Source of the DNA: Caryophanales bacterium UBA2753
Lineage (GTDB): Bacteria; Bacillota_I; Bacilli_A; RFN20; CAG-826
Assembly: GCA_002353275.1 (NCBI GenBank)
Contig: DEJH01000092.1
Location: forward strand, 1 to 39,790
Direction: 5' to 3'
Length of the DNA: 39,790 bases
Under the pieces are notes generated by a model, which worked only from the letters and a program-made list of their open reading frames with translations, searched no databases and was not told where the DNA came from. Position numbers and translations under genes: made by a program. This document shows positions 8,975 through 17,382 of the stretch, one piece after another; positions within the stretch are counted from its first letter, which is position 1; every line of letters starts with the position of its first letter.

Positions 8975-10404
8975 TATTTCTTCACCTCGCTTTTGAGGAT
9001 ATTAGATTGTTCTTTGTCCCACTTTATTTCAGTTGGATTAACTCCATAATGTTTTGCCAAGGTTAAAGTGACAATTGGAGAGCAGAATCCGCCTTGGCAT
9101 TTACCAAATCCAGCGCGGCATCTTCTTTTCACTCCTTTAACTGTGGTTGGTGGAACTGAACGAGATAACAAATCTTTAATTTCACCTAAAGAGACTTTTT
9201 CGCAGCTACAAACAATCTTTCCATATTCTGGATTTTCTTTAATCAAACGATTTCTTTCTTCTAAAGAAATTTCATTTAAACGATTATATCGTTTCACTCT
9301 TGGATTAAAGGAAGCTTTTTCTTTTAATTCAAATAAATGAGAAATGTAATTTTCAAATGCATATTCCGCAATTGCAGGAGCGGAAACTAAACCAGGAGAT
9401 TCAATACCTGCAACATTGATGAATCTCTTATTGGACTTACTAGGTTCAATAATGAAGTCATGTCTAGTAGAAGTTGGTCTAATACCAGAGAAGACACGGA
9501 CCACTTGGTTAAATGGGATATTTGGAACGAGTTCAGTCGCTTGTCTACGGATTTCTCCTAAGGTTAAGCTATCAGTTCCAAAATCTTCAATATCATCAAT
9601 TGGTTCACTACTAGGACCAACAATAAAGTTATTTGAGCTAGTTAAGCTTACAAGAACACCTTTTCCTTTTGCTGTTGGTAAAGGGAAAAGAGTGTGAGTA
9701 ACAAAATCAGGTGAGAAATGATCTAAAACGAAATATTCACCTTTTCTTGGAATAAGTTTCCAATCGATATCTTCAACCATAGAAGCAATTTTGTCGCTAT
9801 ATAATCCACTAGCGTTAATCACGACTTTAGTTTGATATTCACCTTTATTAGTTTTAACAGTGAAATATTCACCATTATCTTTAATTGCGGTTACTTCTTC
9901 ATTTAAATGAAGTTTAACTCCATTATCAACTGCGTTTTCTACACAGTGGACCACTAAATTAAATGGATCAATAACTCCAGCAGTAGGAGCAAATAGAGCA
10001 CCTTTAACTTCTGGATTAACATTTGGTTCCATTTTCTTCACTTCTTCTGCGGATAAGATTTTAACAGGGACTCCGTTTTGTTCACTTCTCTTTTCTAATT
10101 CGTAAAGAGTTTTCATTTGTTCATCATTAATCGCGATAGTTAAAGATCCGCAACGATTAAAATGAAGATCAAGTTCATCGGCAATCTGATCAAACATTTT
10201 ATTGCCACGAACATTAAGGAGCGCTTTTAAAGTTCCTGGGACAGGGTCATAACCGCTATGGACGATAGCACTATTTGCGTTACTTGTGACGTTACCAACA
10301 TCGCTCTCCCTTTCTAGTAAGAGGACGTTTAATTCATAACGCGCTAATTTCCTTGCGATAAAAGCGCCAGTGACACCTGCGCCAACGATAATTACATCTA
10401 ACAT
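8974..10404 (-). CDS. glpA: FAD-dependent glycerol-3-phosphate dehydrogenase, GlpA-like with BFD iron-sulfur domain
   Basis: The 476-aa DAO-fold flavoprotein should oxidise sn-glycerol-3-phosphate to dihydroxyacetone phosphate. The FAD motif VGAGVTG is at residues 7-13. The C-terminal BFD-like [2Fe-2S] domain has C399-x-C401 with C429, C436 and C441, as in GlpA rather than the oxygen-dependent GlpO. This points to an anaerobic, NAD-linked or multi-subunit enzyme with the two downstream genes. A related family, L-2-hydroxyglutarate dehydrogenase (LhgO), cannot be fully excluded from sequence alone. The ATG lies 8 nt after a TATAAT box with no SD. That promoter sits directly on the T tract of the pnp terminator. 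Confidence 0.82.
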   Translation of the reverse strand: MLDVIIVGAGVTGAFIARKLARYELNVLLLERESDVGNVTSNANSAIVHSGYDPVPGTLKALLNVRGNKMFDQIADELDLHFNRCGSLTIAINDEQMKTLYELEKRSEQNGVPVKILSAEEVKKMEPNVNPEVKGALFAPTAGVIDPFNLVVHCVENAVDNGVKLHLNEEVTAIKDNGEYFTVKTNKGEYQTKVVINASGLYSDKIASMVEDIDWKLIPRKGEYFVLDHFSPDFVTHTLFPLPTAKGKGVLVSLTSSNNFIVGPSSEPIDDIEDFGTDSLTLGEIRRQATELVPNIPFNQVVRVFSGIRPTSTRHDFIIEPSKSNKRFINVAGIESPGLVSAPAIAEYAFENYISHLFELKEKASFNPRVKRYNRLNEISLEERNRLIKENPEYGKIVCSCEKVSLGEIKDLLSRSVPPTTVKGVKRRCRAGFGKCQGGFCSPIVTLTLAKHYGVNPTEIKWDKEQSNILKSEVKK

Positions 10405-10405
10405 A

Positions 10406-10418
10406 TACTTTTATTATA
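10406..10418 (-). promoter_or_regulatory. glpA -10 box, near-leaderless start
   Basis: A perfect TATAAT occupies 10418-10413 on the minus strand, predicting +1 at 10406, only 2 nt before the ATG. No clear -35 is seen; the expected -35 region lies in the pnp terminator stem. Confidence 0.5.
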
Positions 10419-10420
10419 AT

Positions 10421-10445
10421 AAAAACTCTCGAAAATTCGAGAGTT
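10421..10445 (-). terminator. pnp intrinsic terminator
   Basis: AACTCTCGAA and TTCGAGAGTT form a perfect 10-bp stem with a 2-nt spacer (10424-10445), followed on the minus strand by a T tract. It lies 14 nt after the pnp stop and abuts the glpA -10 region. Confidence 0.85.
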
Positions 10446-10459
10446 AATTATTGAAATTT

Positions 10460-12655
10460 TTATTTTCTAAATTTTCTTGGTCCTTTAATGGACTTATCTG
10501 GTTGAGAATGATGTTCAAGTCTTCTCTCTTCAGTTTCAAGAGGCTTTTCCATGAATTCTTTCGCTGAGACCTTAACTTTTCCGTGGTCATCAATTTCAAT
10601 GACTTTAACTTTGAGCTTGTCACCAACTTTGACGACATCGCTAGCGCGAGAGACATATCCCCAGCCTAAGCGAGAAACGTGACATAATCCTTCAACATTA
10701 CCAAATAATTTAACGAAGGCACCATAGTCTTCAACTCGAGTGACTTCACCGACGAATTCTTCGCCGACTTTTGCTTCTCTAACAATATCAAGAATGATTT
10801 GTTTGGCTTTGTTGATGACTTCTCTATCCATGTGATAAAGGGTGACTTGTCCGTTGTCTTCAATGTCAATTTTGACATTGTCACATTGGGCAATGATTTC
10901 ATTAATCACTTTACCACCAGTACCAATGACATCTCTAATCTTATCGACGTCAATAAAGAATGTATCCATTTTTGGAGCGTATTTACCGACATCTTTACGA
11001 GGTTCACTAATCGCTTTTTTCATCACTTCACGAATCTTTGCTCTTGCTTCATGAGCTTGGGCTAAAGCTTCGCGTAAAACTTCTTTTGTGACACCTTTAA
11101 TTTTGATATCCATTTGTAAAGCGGTAATACCTTTTTCAGTACCAGCGACTTTGAAGTCCATATCACCGAAGTGATCTTCTAAACCTTGAATATCAGTAAG
11201 GATGGTATAAGGATGTTTACCATCTAATGGTCCAGAGCTGATTAATCCCATGGCGATACCACTAACGATACCTTTAATTGGGACACCTGCAGCCATTAAG
11301 GACATACAGGAAGCACAGATAGAAGCTTGGGAAGAAGAACCGTTTGATTCAACAACTTCAGCGACTGTTCTAATGGTGTATGGGAATTCTTCAGCACTTG
11401 GGATAACGTAAGATAACGCTCTTTCTCCTAAAGCACCATGACCGATTTCTCTTCTTCCTGGAGAACCCATTCTTCCAACTTCACCAACTGAATATGGTGG
11501 GAAGTTATAATGATGCATCCAGTGACGTGTTTCTTCATCGGTTAAGTTATCGATGATTTGTTCATCGCTCTTAGCTCCTAAAGTGGTTACTGAGATAACT
11601 TGAGTTTGTCCACGGGTGAACATAGCAGAACCATGAGTTCTTGGGAGTAAATCGACTTGAGCGTCCAAAGGACGAATTTCATCAACTTTACGTCCATCTG
11701 GTCTAATTTTCTCGTCAGTAATTAATCTTCTAACTTCTTTAGCGACTAATTTTTCTAAGGTTTCTTTAACCATGTGGACCGCTTTTTGATGGGTCTTTTC
11801 ATCTTCGTATTTACGGTTATCGTAATCGTCGATAATCTCGTTTTCAATCGCGTCAATCGCGTCTTGTCTTTCAAGTTTATCAAAGATGGAAATTGCTTTA
11901 ACTAAACGAGCCTCTGCTCTTTCGGTAACATCTTTTTCAATGACTGGATCACAGACATATAAGTCGATGTGACGTTTTTCTTTTCCAATTTCTTTAATGA
12001 TTGATTCTTGCCAGACACATAATTTCTTAATTGCTTCATGACCGAACATTAAGGCGTCTAACATATCTTCTTCGCTGACTTGATCAGCACCAGCTTCAAC
12101 CATGTTGATTGCTTCTTTTGTACCAGCAACCGCTAAATTGATATCAGATTTTGCTCTTTCTTCAACGGTTGGGTTGATAATGAATTTGCCATTAACTCTA
12201 CCGACATAAACTCCAGCGATAGGACCGTCAAAAGGAATATCACTAATTCCAAGAGCTAAGCTTGAACCAAGCATTGCGGTCATTTCTGGGGTACAGTCTT
12301 GATCAACTGACATCACAGTATTAACAATTTGGACTTCATTACGGAATCCTTCAGAGAACATTGGTCTAATTGGACGATCAATTAATCTTGCAGTTAAGGT
12401 AGCGTGTTCTCCTGCTCTACCTTCTCTTCTTAAAAATGAACCTGGGATTTTACCAACGGCGTATTGTTTTTCTTCATATCCAACTGTGAGTGGGAAGAAA
12501 TCGCCTTCTTTTGGTAAATCAGAGGCACATGCGGTGGAAAGAACGACTGTTTCATTTAATCTTACTAAGACAGCGCCATCAGCTTGTTTAGCGATTTCGC
12601 CGGCTTCAACAACGAACTTCTTTCCTTCGAATTCTAATTCGAATACTTTTTTCAT
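10460..12655 (-). CDS. pnp: Polyribonucleotide nucleotidyltransferase (PNPase)
   Basis: A phosphorolytic 3'-5' exoribonuclease that can also add nucleotides. The protein has two RNase PH-like domains, then a KH domain (IRDVIGTGGKVINEI) and an S1 domain (GEVTRVEDYGAFVKL), followed by a short basic tail. The ATG at 12655 begins MKKVFELEFEGKKF and aligns with the normal family N-terminus; an AAGAAG-like SD precedes it. An in-frame ATG at 12682 would add nine residues (MLFRKKKKE) and, given the predicted +1 near 12685, cannot be excluded as a near-leaderless start. It follows rpsO in the same direction, as in Bacillus, but here with a terminator between them. Confidence 0.96.
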   Translation of the reverse strand: MKKVFELEFEGKKFVVEAGEIAKQADGAVLVRLNETVVLSTACASDLPKEGDFFPLTVGYEEKQYAVGKIPGSFLRREGRAGEHATLTARLIDRPIRPMFSEGFRNEVQIVNTVMSVDQDCTPEMTAMLGSSLALGISDIPFDGPIAGVYVGRVNGKFIINPTVEERAKSDINLAVAGTKEAINMVEAGADQVSEEDMLDALMFGHEAIKKLCVWQESIIKEIGKEKRHIDLYVCDPVIEKDVTERAEARLVKAISIFDKLERQDAIDAIENEIIDDYDNRKYEDEKTHQKAVHMVKETLEKLVAKEVRRLITDEKIRPDGRKVDEIRPLDAQVDLLPRTHGSAMFTRGQTQVISVTTLGAKSDEQIIDNLTDEETRHWMHHYNFPPYSVGEVGRMGSPGRREIGHGALGERALSYVIPSAEEFPYTIRTVAEVVESNGSSSQASICASCMSLMAAGVPIKGIVSGIAMGLISSGPLDGKHPYTILTDIQGLEDHFGDMDFKVAGTEKGITALQMDIKIKGVTKEVLREALAQAHEARAKIREVMKKAISEPRKDVGKYAPKMDTFFIDVDKIRDVIGTGGKVINEIIAQCDNVKIDIEDNGQVTLYHMDREVINKAKQIILDIVREAKVGEEFVGEVTRVEDYGAFVKLFGNVEGLCHVSRLGWGYVSRASDVVKVGDKLKVKVIEIDDHGKVKVSAKEFMEKPLETEERRLEHHSQPDKSIKGPRKFRK

Positions 12656-12684
12656 CTCTTTTTTCTTCTTTCTAAATAACATAC

Positions 12685-12697
12685 GCTAACTATGTTA
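12685..12697 (-). promoter_or_regulatory. pnp extended -10 promoter
   Basis: TGG then TAACAT (12697-12692, minus strand) forms an extended -10 element, with +1 predicted at 12685. The -35 region (TTTTTA) is weak and sits at the tail of the rpsO terminator. Confidence 0.4.
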
Positions 12698-12715
12698 CCA
12701 CACAGAATATAAAAT

Positions 12716-12745
12716 AAAAAGAACCAAATTAATTTGATTCTTTTT
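12716..12745 (-). terminator. rpsO intrinsic terminator
   Basis: On the minus strand an A-rich arm pairs with a T-rich arm: AAAGAA, U, CAAAU pairs with AUUUG, G, UUCUUU around a UA turn, including one U-G wobble. A T tract follows. It separates rpsO from pnp, so pnp likely depends on its own promoter or on readthrough. Confidence 0.7.
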
Positions 12746-12763
12746 TCTTTTTTTTATCCTCGA

Positions 12764-13033
12764 TTATTTTCTTAATCCGAGAGAGACGATGAGCTTTAAG
12801 TAAGCTTCTCTATCTGTTCTAGCAAGATAATCAAGTAAGCTTCTACGTTGACCAACGAGAATCATTAAGCCTCTTTTGCTAGCGGCGTCTTTGTGATTCT
12901 TCTTTAAGTGTTCGGTTAACGCTTTAATTTGTTCGGTAAGAAGAGCAACTTGAACTTCAATAGAGCCAGTGTCTTTTTCGTTCTTACCATAAGCCTTGAC
13001 GATTTCTGCTTTTCTTTCTTTTGAAAGTGCCAT
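12764..13033 (-). CDS. rpsO: 30S ribosomal protein S15
   Basis: The 89-aa protein matches S15 over its whole length. The central HLKKNHKDAASKRGL (about residues 42-56) and LVGQRRSLLDYL (58-69) carry the 16S rRNA-binding residues. S15 binds the 16S central domain early in 30S assembly. A strong AGGAGG lies about 9 nt before the ATG. The gene has its own promoter and a structured leader of about 84 nt that could mediate autoregulation. It is followed by a terminator and pnp. Confidence 0.98.
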   Translation of the reverse strand: MALSKERKAEIVKAYGKNEKDTGSIEVQVALLTEQIKALTEHLKKNHKDAASKRGLMILVGQRRSLLDYLARTDREAYLKLIVSLGLRK

Positions 13034-13117
13034 CGTTAAGTTTCCTCCTTCTTTTCTTTCTTAACTTAAGCCCGGGAGTTTCGTTGAGGATTCGAAAGTC
13101 CTAGAGATAAGTCGCTG
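13034..13117 (-). promoter_or_regulatory. rpsO mRNA leader, candidate S15 autoregulatory element
   Basis: The predicted leader folds in several ways. AGGA/TCCT forms a small hairpin; ACTTA/TAAGT can close a larger stem. GTTAAG (upstream) and CTTAAC (just before the ATG) can pair and place the AGGAGG SD in their loop, while CTCC upstream can pair with GGAG. S15 represses its own mRNA through leader RNA structures in several bacterial groups. No match to a specific Rfam model was tested. Confidence 0.45.
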
Positions 13118-13152
13118 TGATATATATTAGGATAAAATATATTTTATTTCAA
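13117..13152 (-). promoter_or_regulatory. rpsO promoter inside the end of ribF
   Basis: TTGAAA (13152-13147), a 17-nt spacer and TAATAT (13129-13124) on the minus strand predict +1 near 13117. The -35 lies in the last codons of ribF. Confidence 0.6.
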
Positions 13153-14043
13153 ATTATTTTTTGCGGTTTCTAAATCTTTTTCTAATTGATCCTTTAATCC
13201 ATCTAAAGAGGCAAATTTATATATATCTCTAATATAGTCGACAAATTGAACATCAATCTCTTTCCCATAGAGGTTTCCTTTATATGAAAGAAGATGAACT
13301 TCGATGATTGGTTCTTTTAATTCTTGAATCGTTGGGTGTGTGCTTACGGATATAATTGCCTTATATTTACTAGAAAGATATTTAACGTAACCTATATAAA
13401 CACCTATTTTAGGAAGAACATAAGGATAAGAGAGCTCTAAATTCGCGGTAGGAAATCCGATTTTTTCTCCATTATGTTTACCTTCAATTACTAACCCACT
13501 TATTTGATATGGTCTAGAGAGATATTCATTTGCTTTTTTCATTTCACCACTAGAGATTAACTCTCTTATATATCGAGATGAAATTTTTTGGCCATCTCTT
13601 TTTAATAGAGTAGTTACATCAACATCAAAATATTCTTTTAAAGTATTAATATCCCCTAAGGCGTCTTTTCCAAAATGATAATCTTCACCCACAAAGATTT
13701 TCTTTGGATTGATCTTTTTTAAAATCTTATTAATAAATTCATCTTTATCTAAAGAAAGTAAAATAGGCGTCGCTCTTAAAACGTAGAGATATTTAACTCC
13801 TAACCCTTTTAAAATAACAGACTTATCATATAAAGAAGTAATGTGAGAAAATTTCCCACCTTTGCCTAAGGCAAATCCTGGAGAAACATCAAAAGTCATC
13901 ACTCCAGTTTCTCCTTCAGAAATTGCTTTATTAATCATCTTTTGATGACCGAGATGGATACCATCAAAAAATCCGAGAACTAAATTGAGATTAGGATTCT
14001 CATCTAGTGATATATTTTCAACATCAATTTCAATGATCTTCAT
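13144..14043 (-). CDS. ribF: Bifunctional riboflavin kinase / FAD synthetase
   Basis: The 299-aa enzyme phosphorylates riboflavin to FMN and adenylylates FMN to FAD. The N-terminal nucleotidyltransferase domain has LGFFDGIHLGHQKMI (about 23-37) with the HxGH-type motif, and VGEDYHFGKDALG (about 118-130). The C-terminal kinase domain contains IGFPTANLELSY (about 196-207) with the PTAN motif. The start overlaps the truB stop by one base (TAATG). The truB-ribF pair is a conserved part of the nusA-infB cluster. Confidence 0.95.
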   Translation of the reverse strand: MKIIEIDVENISLDENPNLNLVLGFFDGIHLGHQKMINKAISEGETGVMTFDVSPGFALGKGGKFSHITSLYDKSVILKGLGVKYLYVLRATPILLSLDKDEFINKILKKINPKKIFVGEDYHFGKDALGDINTLKEYFDVDVTTLLKRDGQKISSRYIRELISSGEMKKANEYLSRPYQISGLVIEGKHNGEKIGFPTANLELSYPYVLPKIGVYIGYVKYLSSKYKAIISVSTHPTIQELKEPIIEVHLLSYKGNLYGKEIDVQFVDYIRDIYKFASLDGLKDQLEKDLETAKNNLK

Positions 14044-14909
14044 TAAAATAAGCCTCGAGTAAACTCAAATTTACCTTCTTTATTTTTAGTGTATATAGCA
14101 ATTTCATTGTCGCTAGAATCCACTACTAATATTCTATTATTTTTTGACTCAACTTCTAAATATCTATTTTTTCCGTTTTTAATATCATTAATTTTGTTTT
14201 CATTAAAAGAAGTCACATCCATTACTTTTAAGAGGACATCTTTAACCTTTTTTGGAGATACTTTGTCATTTAACACATCTTCTAAAGAGGAACATTCTTT
14301 AATTGAGAAAACATTAACACCAGTTCTCTCTAATTTATTTAAGTGACCAATTGAGCCGAGTTCTTTAGCGATATCGCTTCCTAACGTTCTGATATAAGTC
14401 CCACTACTCACTTTAAAATAGATAGTGATTTCATCATTTTCTTTATCATAAGAAATTAACTTATTTTCATAGACAGTGATGTCTCTAGCTTTACGATCAA
14501 TTTCAATTCCTTGATGGGCTAATTCATATAATCTTTTCCCGTTAACATGAATCGCACTAGTCATTGGTGGTATTTGTTTAAGAGGGCCTTTAAACTTCTT
14601 TAAGACATTAATGATGTCTTCTTCACAATATTTTTTAGGTTTAATTTCTTTAATTACTTTACCAGTGTTATCTAAAGAGTCAGTTTCAACACCTAATTTA
14701 ATGGTAGCGACATATTCTTTAATTGACTCATCTAAAAAGGTTAAGGCTTTTGTTGCTTTATTAATAGCGACGATTAATAGACCACTAGCAAAAGGATCAA
14801 GAGTACCTAAGTGGCCTACTTTTTTAGTATGAAATTTCTTTCCAATTTGATTACATACATTTCTTGAAGAAATTCCGATAGGTTTATCAATAAAAAATAT
14901 TCCGTCCAT
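14043..14909 (-). CDS. truB: tRNA pseudouridine-55 synthase
   Basis: The 288-aa enzyme makes pseudouridine 55 in the tRNA T loop. The catalytic segment GHLGTLDPFASGLL holds the catalytic aspartate at D38. The KP motif FFIDKPIG (5-12) and SGTYIRTL (about 174-181) are typical. The ATG has no adjacent SD. A stem-loop with a T-rich tail lies between rbfA and truB (14913-14937), and a TATAAT inside its loop region could give a short-leader transcript for truB-ribF. The C-terminus has a PUA-like extension. Confidence 0.96.
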   Translation of the reverse strand: MDGIFFIDKPIGISSRNVCNQIGKKFHTKKVGHLGTLDPFASGLLIVAINKATKALTFLDESIKEYVATIKLGVETDSLDNTGKVIKEIKPKKYCEEDIINVLKKFKGPLKQIPPMTSAIHVNGKRLYELAHQGIEIDRKARDITVYENKLISYDKENDEITIYFKVSSGTYIRTLGSDIAKELGSIGHLNKLERTGVNVFSIKECSSLEDVLNDKVSPKKVKDVLLKVMDVTSFNENKINDIKNGKNRYLEVESKNNRILVVDSSDNEIAIYTKNKEGKFEFTRGLF

Positions 14910-14912
14910 AAT

Positions 14913-14937
14913 AACAAAAGGAGATTATAAATCTCCT
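14913..14937 (-). terminator. Hairpin with T tract between rbfA and truB
   Basis: AGGAGATT-TAT-AATCTCCT (8-bp stem, 3-nt loop), then TTTTG on the minus strand, overlapping the rbfA TAG stop. It could partially terminate the rimP-infB-rbfA message. TATAAT at 14929-14924 lies within it and would start transcription 8 nt before the truB ATG. Confidence 0.5.
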
Positions 14938-15262
14938 ATTTTTTTAATAATTCTGCAATTCTTTCTTCTTTTTTATATCCTTCATCAAGGACAAAGCGAA
15001 TTTCAGGAACTCGACGTGTGTCCATTTTCTTAGCAAGTTCTGTACGGATAAATCCTCTTGCTTTATTTAATACTTCAAGAGAAGGAGCAATATCTTCTTC
15101 TTTGAAGAAAGAGACATAAACAGTCGCATATGAGAAATCCTTTGAGACTCTCACTTCTGGAATAGAAACAAATCCAAGATGAGGGTCTTTGACTTGAAAT
15201 TGAATGATTTCGGCGATGTTTTTGCGAATAATAGAGGCAATTCTTTCTTGCTTATTAGCCAT
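14936..15262 (-). CDS. rbfA: 30S ribosome-binding factor A
   Basis: The 108-aa protein has the single type II KH-like fold of RbfA. RIASIIRKNIAEII opens it, followed by VSIPEVRVSKDFSYATVYVSFF and RGFIRTELAKKMDTRRVPEIRFVLDE, all hallmarks of the family. RbfA helps 16S 5'-end maturation and late 30S assembly, particularly in the cold. The start overlaps the infB stop by one base, so translation is coupled. It ends with TAG inside a stem-loop. Confidence 0.95.
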   Translation of the reverse strand: MANKQERIASIIRKNIAEIIQFQVKDPHLGFVSIPEVRVSKDFSYATVYVSFFKEEDIAPSLEVLNKARGFIRTELAKKMDTRRVPEIRFVLDEGYKKEERIAELLKK

Positions 15263-17094
15263 TATTCGCCCTCCACCATTTCATATCCTTCAATGATATC
15301 GTTTTCTTTAATATCATTATAATTTTCAATTAAGATACCACATTCAAATCCAGATTTAACTTCCTTGACTTGGTCTTTTTCTCTTTGTAAAGAGGCAATC
15401 TTTCCAGTAAAGACCACCACACCATCACGAATGATTCTCAGTAATGAATTAGATTTAATTGAACCATCAACGACCATACAGCCAGCGATGGTACCAACTT
15501 TAGAAACTTTAAAGAGTTTACGAATCTCAGCTTGGCCAGTAACTTTTTCAACAAGTTCCTTTTTAAGCATACCTTTCATCGCTGCTTGAATTTCTTCAAT
15601 TAAAGCATAGATGATGTTATGTAATCTAATTTCAACTTTTTCTTCTGCCGCTTTTGCTCTAGTTCTTGCATCTGGTCTGACGTTAAAACCATAAACAATC
15701 GCGTGAGAAGCACTGGCTAAAAGGATATCACCTTCGGTGATAGCTCCACTAGTAGCGCGGATAATATTAATTTTGACTTTGTCATTATTAAGTTTTTCTA
15801 AAGAAGATTTAACCGCTTCAGCTGAACCAGTTGAATCCGCTTTAACAATCACATTAATAGTTTGAACTTCTCCTTCTTTAGCCATAGCAAATAAGTCATC
15901 TAAAGAAGCAGCGCTACTCTTATTCTTTTCTTTAGCTTCTTTGAGTTGTTTTCTCTTTAAAGCAATCTCACGAGCTTCGCTCTCTTCAGCAAATGCCATA
16001 AAGTGATCGCCAGCTTCAGGAACTTCATCTAAACCGATAACTGAAACTGGGGTAGAAGGAGTAGCGACTTGAAGAACTTTCTTAAATTCATTAGTCATTC
16101 TACGAGCTTTACCATATGATGTACCGACAACAAGGTAATCTCCTTCTTTTAAAGTACCGTTTTGAATTAATAATGTCGCTTTTGGGCCTTCATTCTTATC
16201 AAGTTTAGCTTCAAGAACTGTACCTAAAGCGTATCTATCAGGATTGGCTTTAAGTTCGCTCATTTCACTAACGAGAAGAATCGCTTCAAGTAATCCTTCG
16301 ATGTTTTCTTTCTTTTTAGCGGAGATTTCCACCATGATGTTTTCTCCACCATATTCTTCAGCAACAATTTCATGAGCCATGAGTTCATTTTTCACTCTTG
16401 ATGGGTCAGCTCCTGGTTTATCAATTTTATTGATAGCCACAATAATTGGAACTCCCGCACTTTTAGCGTGATCAATCGCTTCAATTGTTTGAGGCATAAC
16501 TCCATCATCGGCAGCGACGACTAAAACGACGATATCGGTGACAGAAGCACCTCTACTTCTCATCGCAGTAAAAGCTTCGTGACCTGGAGTGTCAATAAAG
16601 GTGATTTTTTGTCCTTTAACTTCTTTTTGATAAGCACCAATCTCTTGAGAGATACCACCAACTTCACCAGCGACAAGATTACTATTTCTAATCGCATCGA
16701 TTAAAGTGGTCTTACCATGGTCAACGTGACCCATAATAGTCACCACTGGTGGACGTGGCTTAAGTTTAGAAGGGTCGTCATTAATGACGACATCTTCAAA
16801 ATTTTCAGCAGCGACGATCTTTTTCTTTTCAAAATCGTAGCCAAATTCCAAACAGATTAATCCGATTAATTCATCATCAAGGATGGTGTTAATCGTAATC
16901 ATTTTTCCTTGCATGAAAAGGAATTTGATAATATCACCAACAGGAATGTTAAGTGATTTAGATAATTCAGCAGTAGAAATTGCACCTGTGTAGACGAAAA
17001 CACCGCCATTAACTTTTGTTCTGGTTTTATCAGCACTAACTTTTGTAGAAACGTTTGTCTCTCTTTCAAAGGTCTTCTTGTTGTTTTTTCCCAT
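15262..17094 (-). CDS. infB: Translation initiation factor IF-2 (short form)
   Basis: The 610-aa GTPase places initiator tRNA on the ribosome. The G domain has GHVDHGKT (122-129), DTPGH (168-172) and NKID (222-225). Domains II to IV follow, including the C-terminal fMet-tRNA-binding beta barrel. The N-terminal extension is short (about 110 residues), as in Mollicutes and related lineages, rather than the long repeat-rich form of Bacillus. The ATG lies one base after the rnpM TGA stop. ylxQ, often found between rnpM and infB in Bacilli, is absent. Confidence 0.97.
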   Translation of the reverse strand: MGKNNKKTFERETNVSTKVSADKTRTKVNGGVFVYTGAISTAELSKSLNIPVGDIIKFLFMQGKMITINTILDDELIGLICLEFGYDFEKKKIVAAENFEDVVINDDPSKLKPRPPVVTIMGHVDHGKTTLIDAIRNSNLVAGEVGGISQEIGAYQKEVKGQKITFIDTPGHEAFTAMRSRGASVTDIVVLVVAADDGVMPQTIEAIDHAKSAGVPIIVAINKIDKPGADPSRVKNELMAHEIVAEEYGGENIMVEISAKKKENIEGLLEAILLVSEMSELKANPDRYALGTVLEAKLDKNEGPKATLLIQNGTLKEGDYLVVGTSYGKARRMTNEFKKVLQVATPSTPVSVIGLDEVPEAGDHFMAFAEESEAREIALKRKQLKEAKEKNKSSAASLDDLFAMAKEGEVQTINVIVKADSTGSAEAVKSSLEKLNNDKVKINIIRATSGAITEGDILLASASHAIVYGFNVRPDARTRAKAAEEKVEIRLHNIIYALIEEIQAAMKGMLKKELVEKVTGQAEIRKLFKVSKVGTIAGCMVVDGSIKSNSLLRIIRDGVVVFTGKIASLQREKDQVKEVKSGFECGILIENYNDIKENDIIEGYEMVEGE

Positions 17095-17095
17095 A

Positions 17096-17368
17096 TCAAT
17101 CCCTCTTTTCCTTCATTAACTCTTGAACTAGTTCAAGAAACACATCTTCTTTCACTTCGCATTTTAATGAACGAGAAAGAATAGACTTCTTATACGCTAA
17201 TTCAATTGTTTTTAAATCTTTCTTGATGTAAATCCCTCTTCCCATCATCTTCTGCTCTTTATCGAAAAACGCTCCTAAAGGTGTTTTCACAATGCGAAAC
17301 ATCTCTTTCTTTAAGTGCTTTTCTCTACTAACAGCACACATTCGATAAATGGGTTTGGTTTTATTCAT
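17096..17368 (-). CDS. rnpM: RnpM/YlxR family RNA-binding protein
   Basis: The 90-aa basic protein contains RMCAVSREKHLKKEMFR and the GRGIYIKKD signature of YlxR. YlxR was recently named RnpM for its interaction with RNase P in Bacillus. Its first family cysteine (C11) is kept, but the second one of the usual CVxC pattern is Ser here. The gene sits between nusA and infB as in most Bacilli. It ends in TGA, which shows that TGA is a stop in this genome. Expression is through the rimP-nusA operon. Confidence 0.93.
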   Translation of the reverse strand: MNKTKPIYRMCAVSREKHLKKEMFRIVKTPLGAFFDKEQKMMGRGIYIKKDLKTIELAYKKSILSRSLKCEVKEDVFLELVQELMKEKRD

Positions 17369-17382
17369 ATTAATTTTATAAA

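Noticed and set aside
15365..15589. Plus-strand open frame inside infB
   Set aside because: Shadow of the IF-2 C-terminal domain with no start signals.
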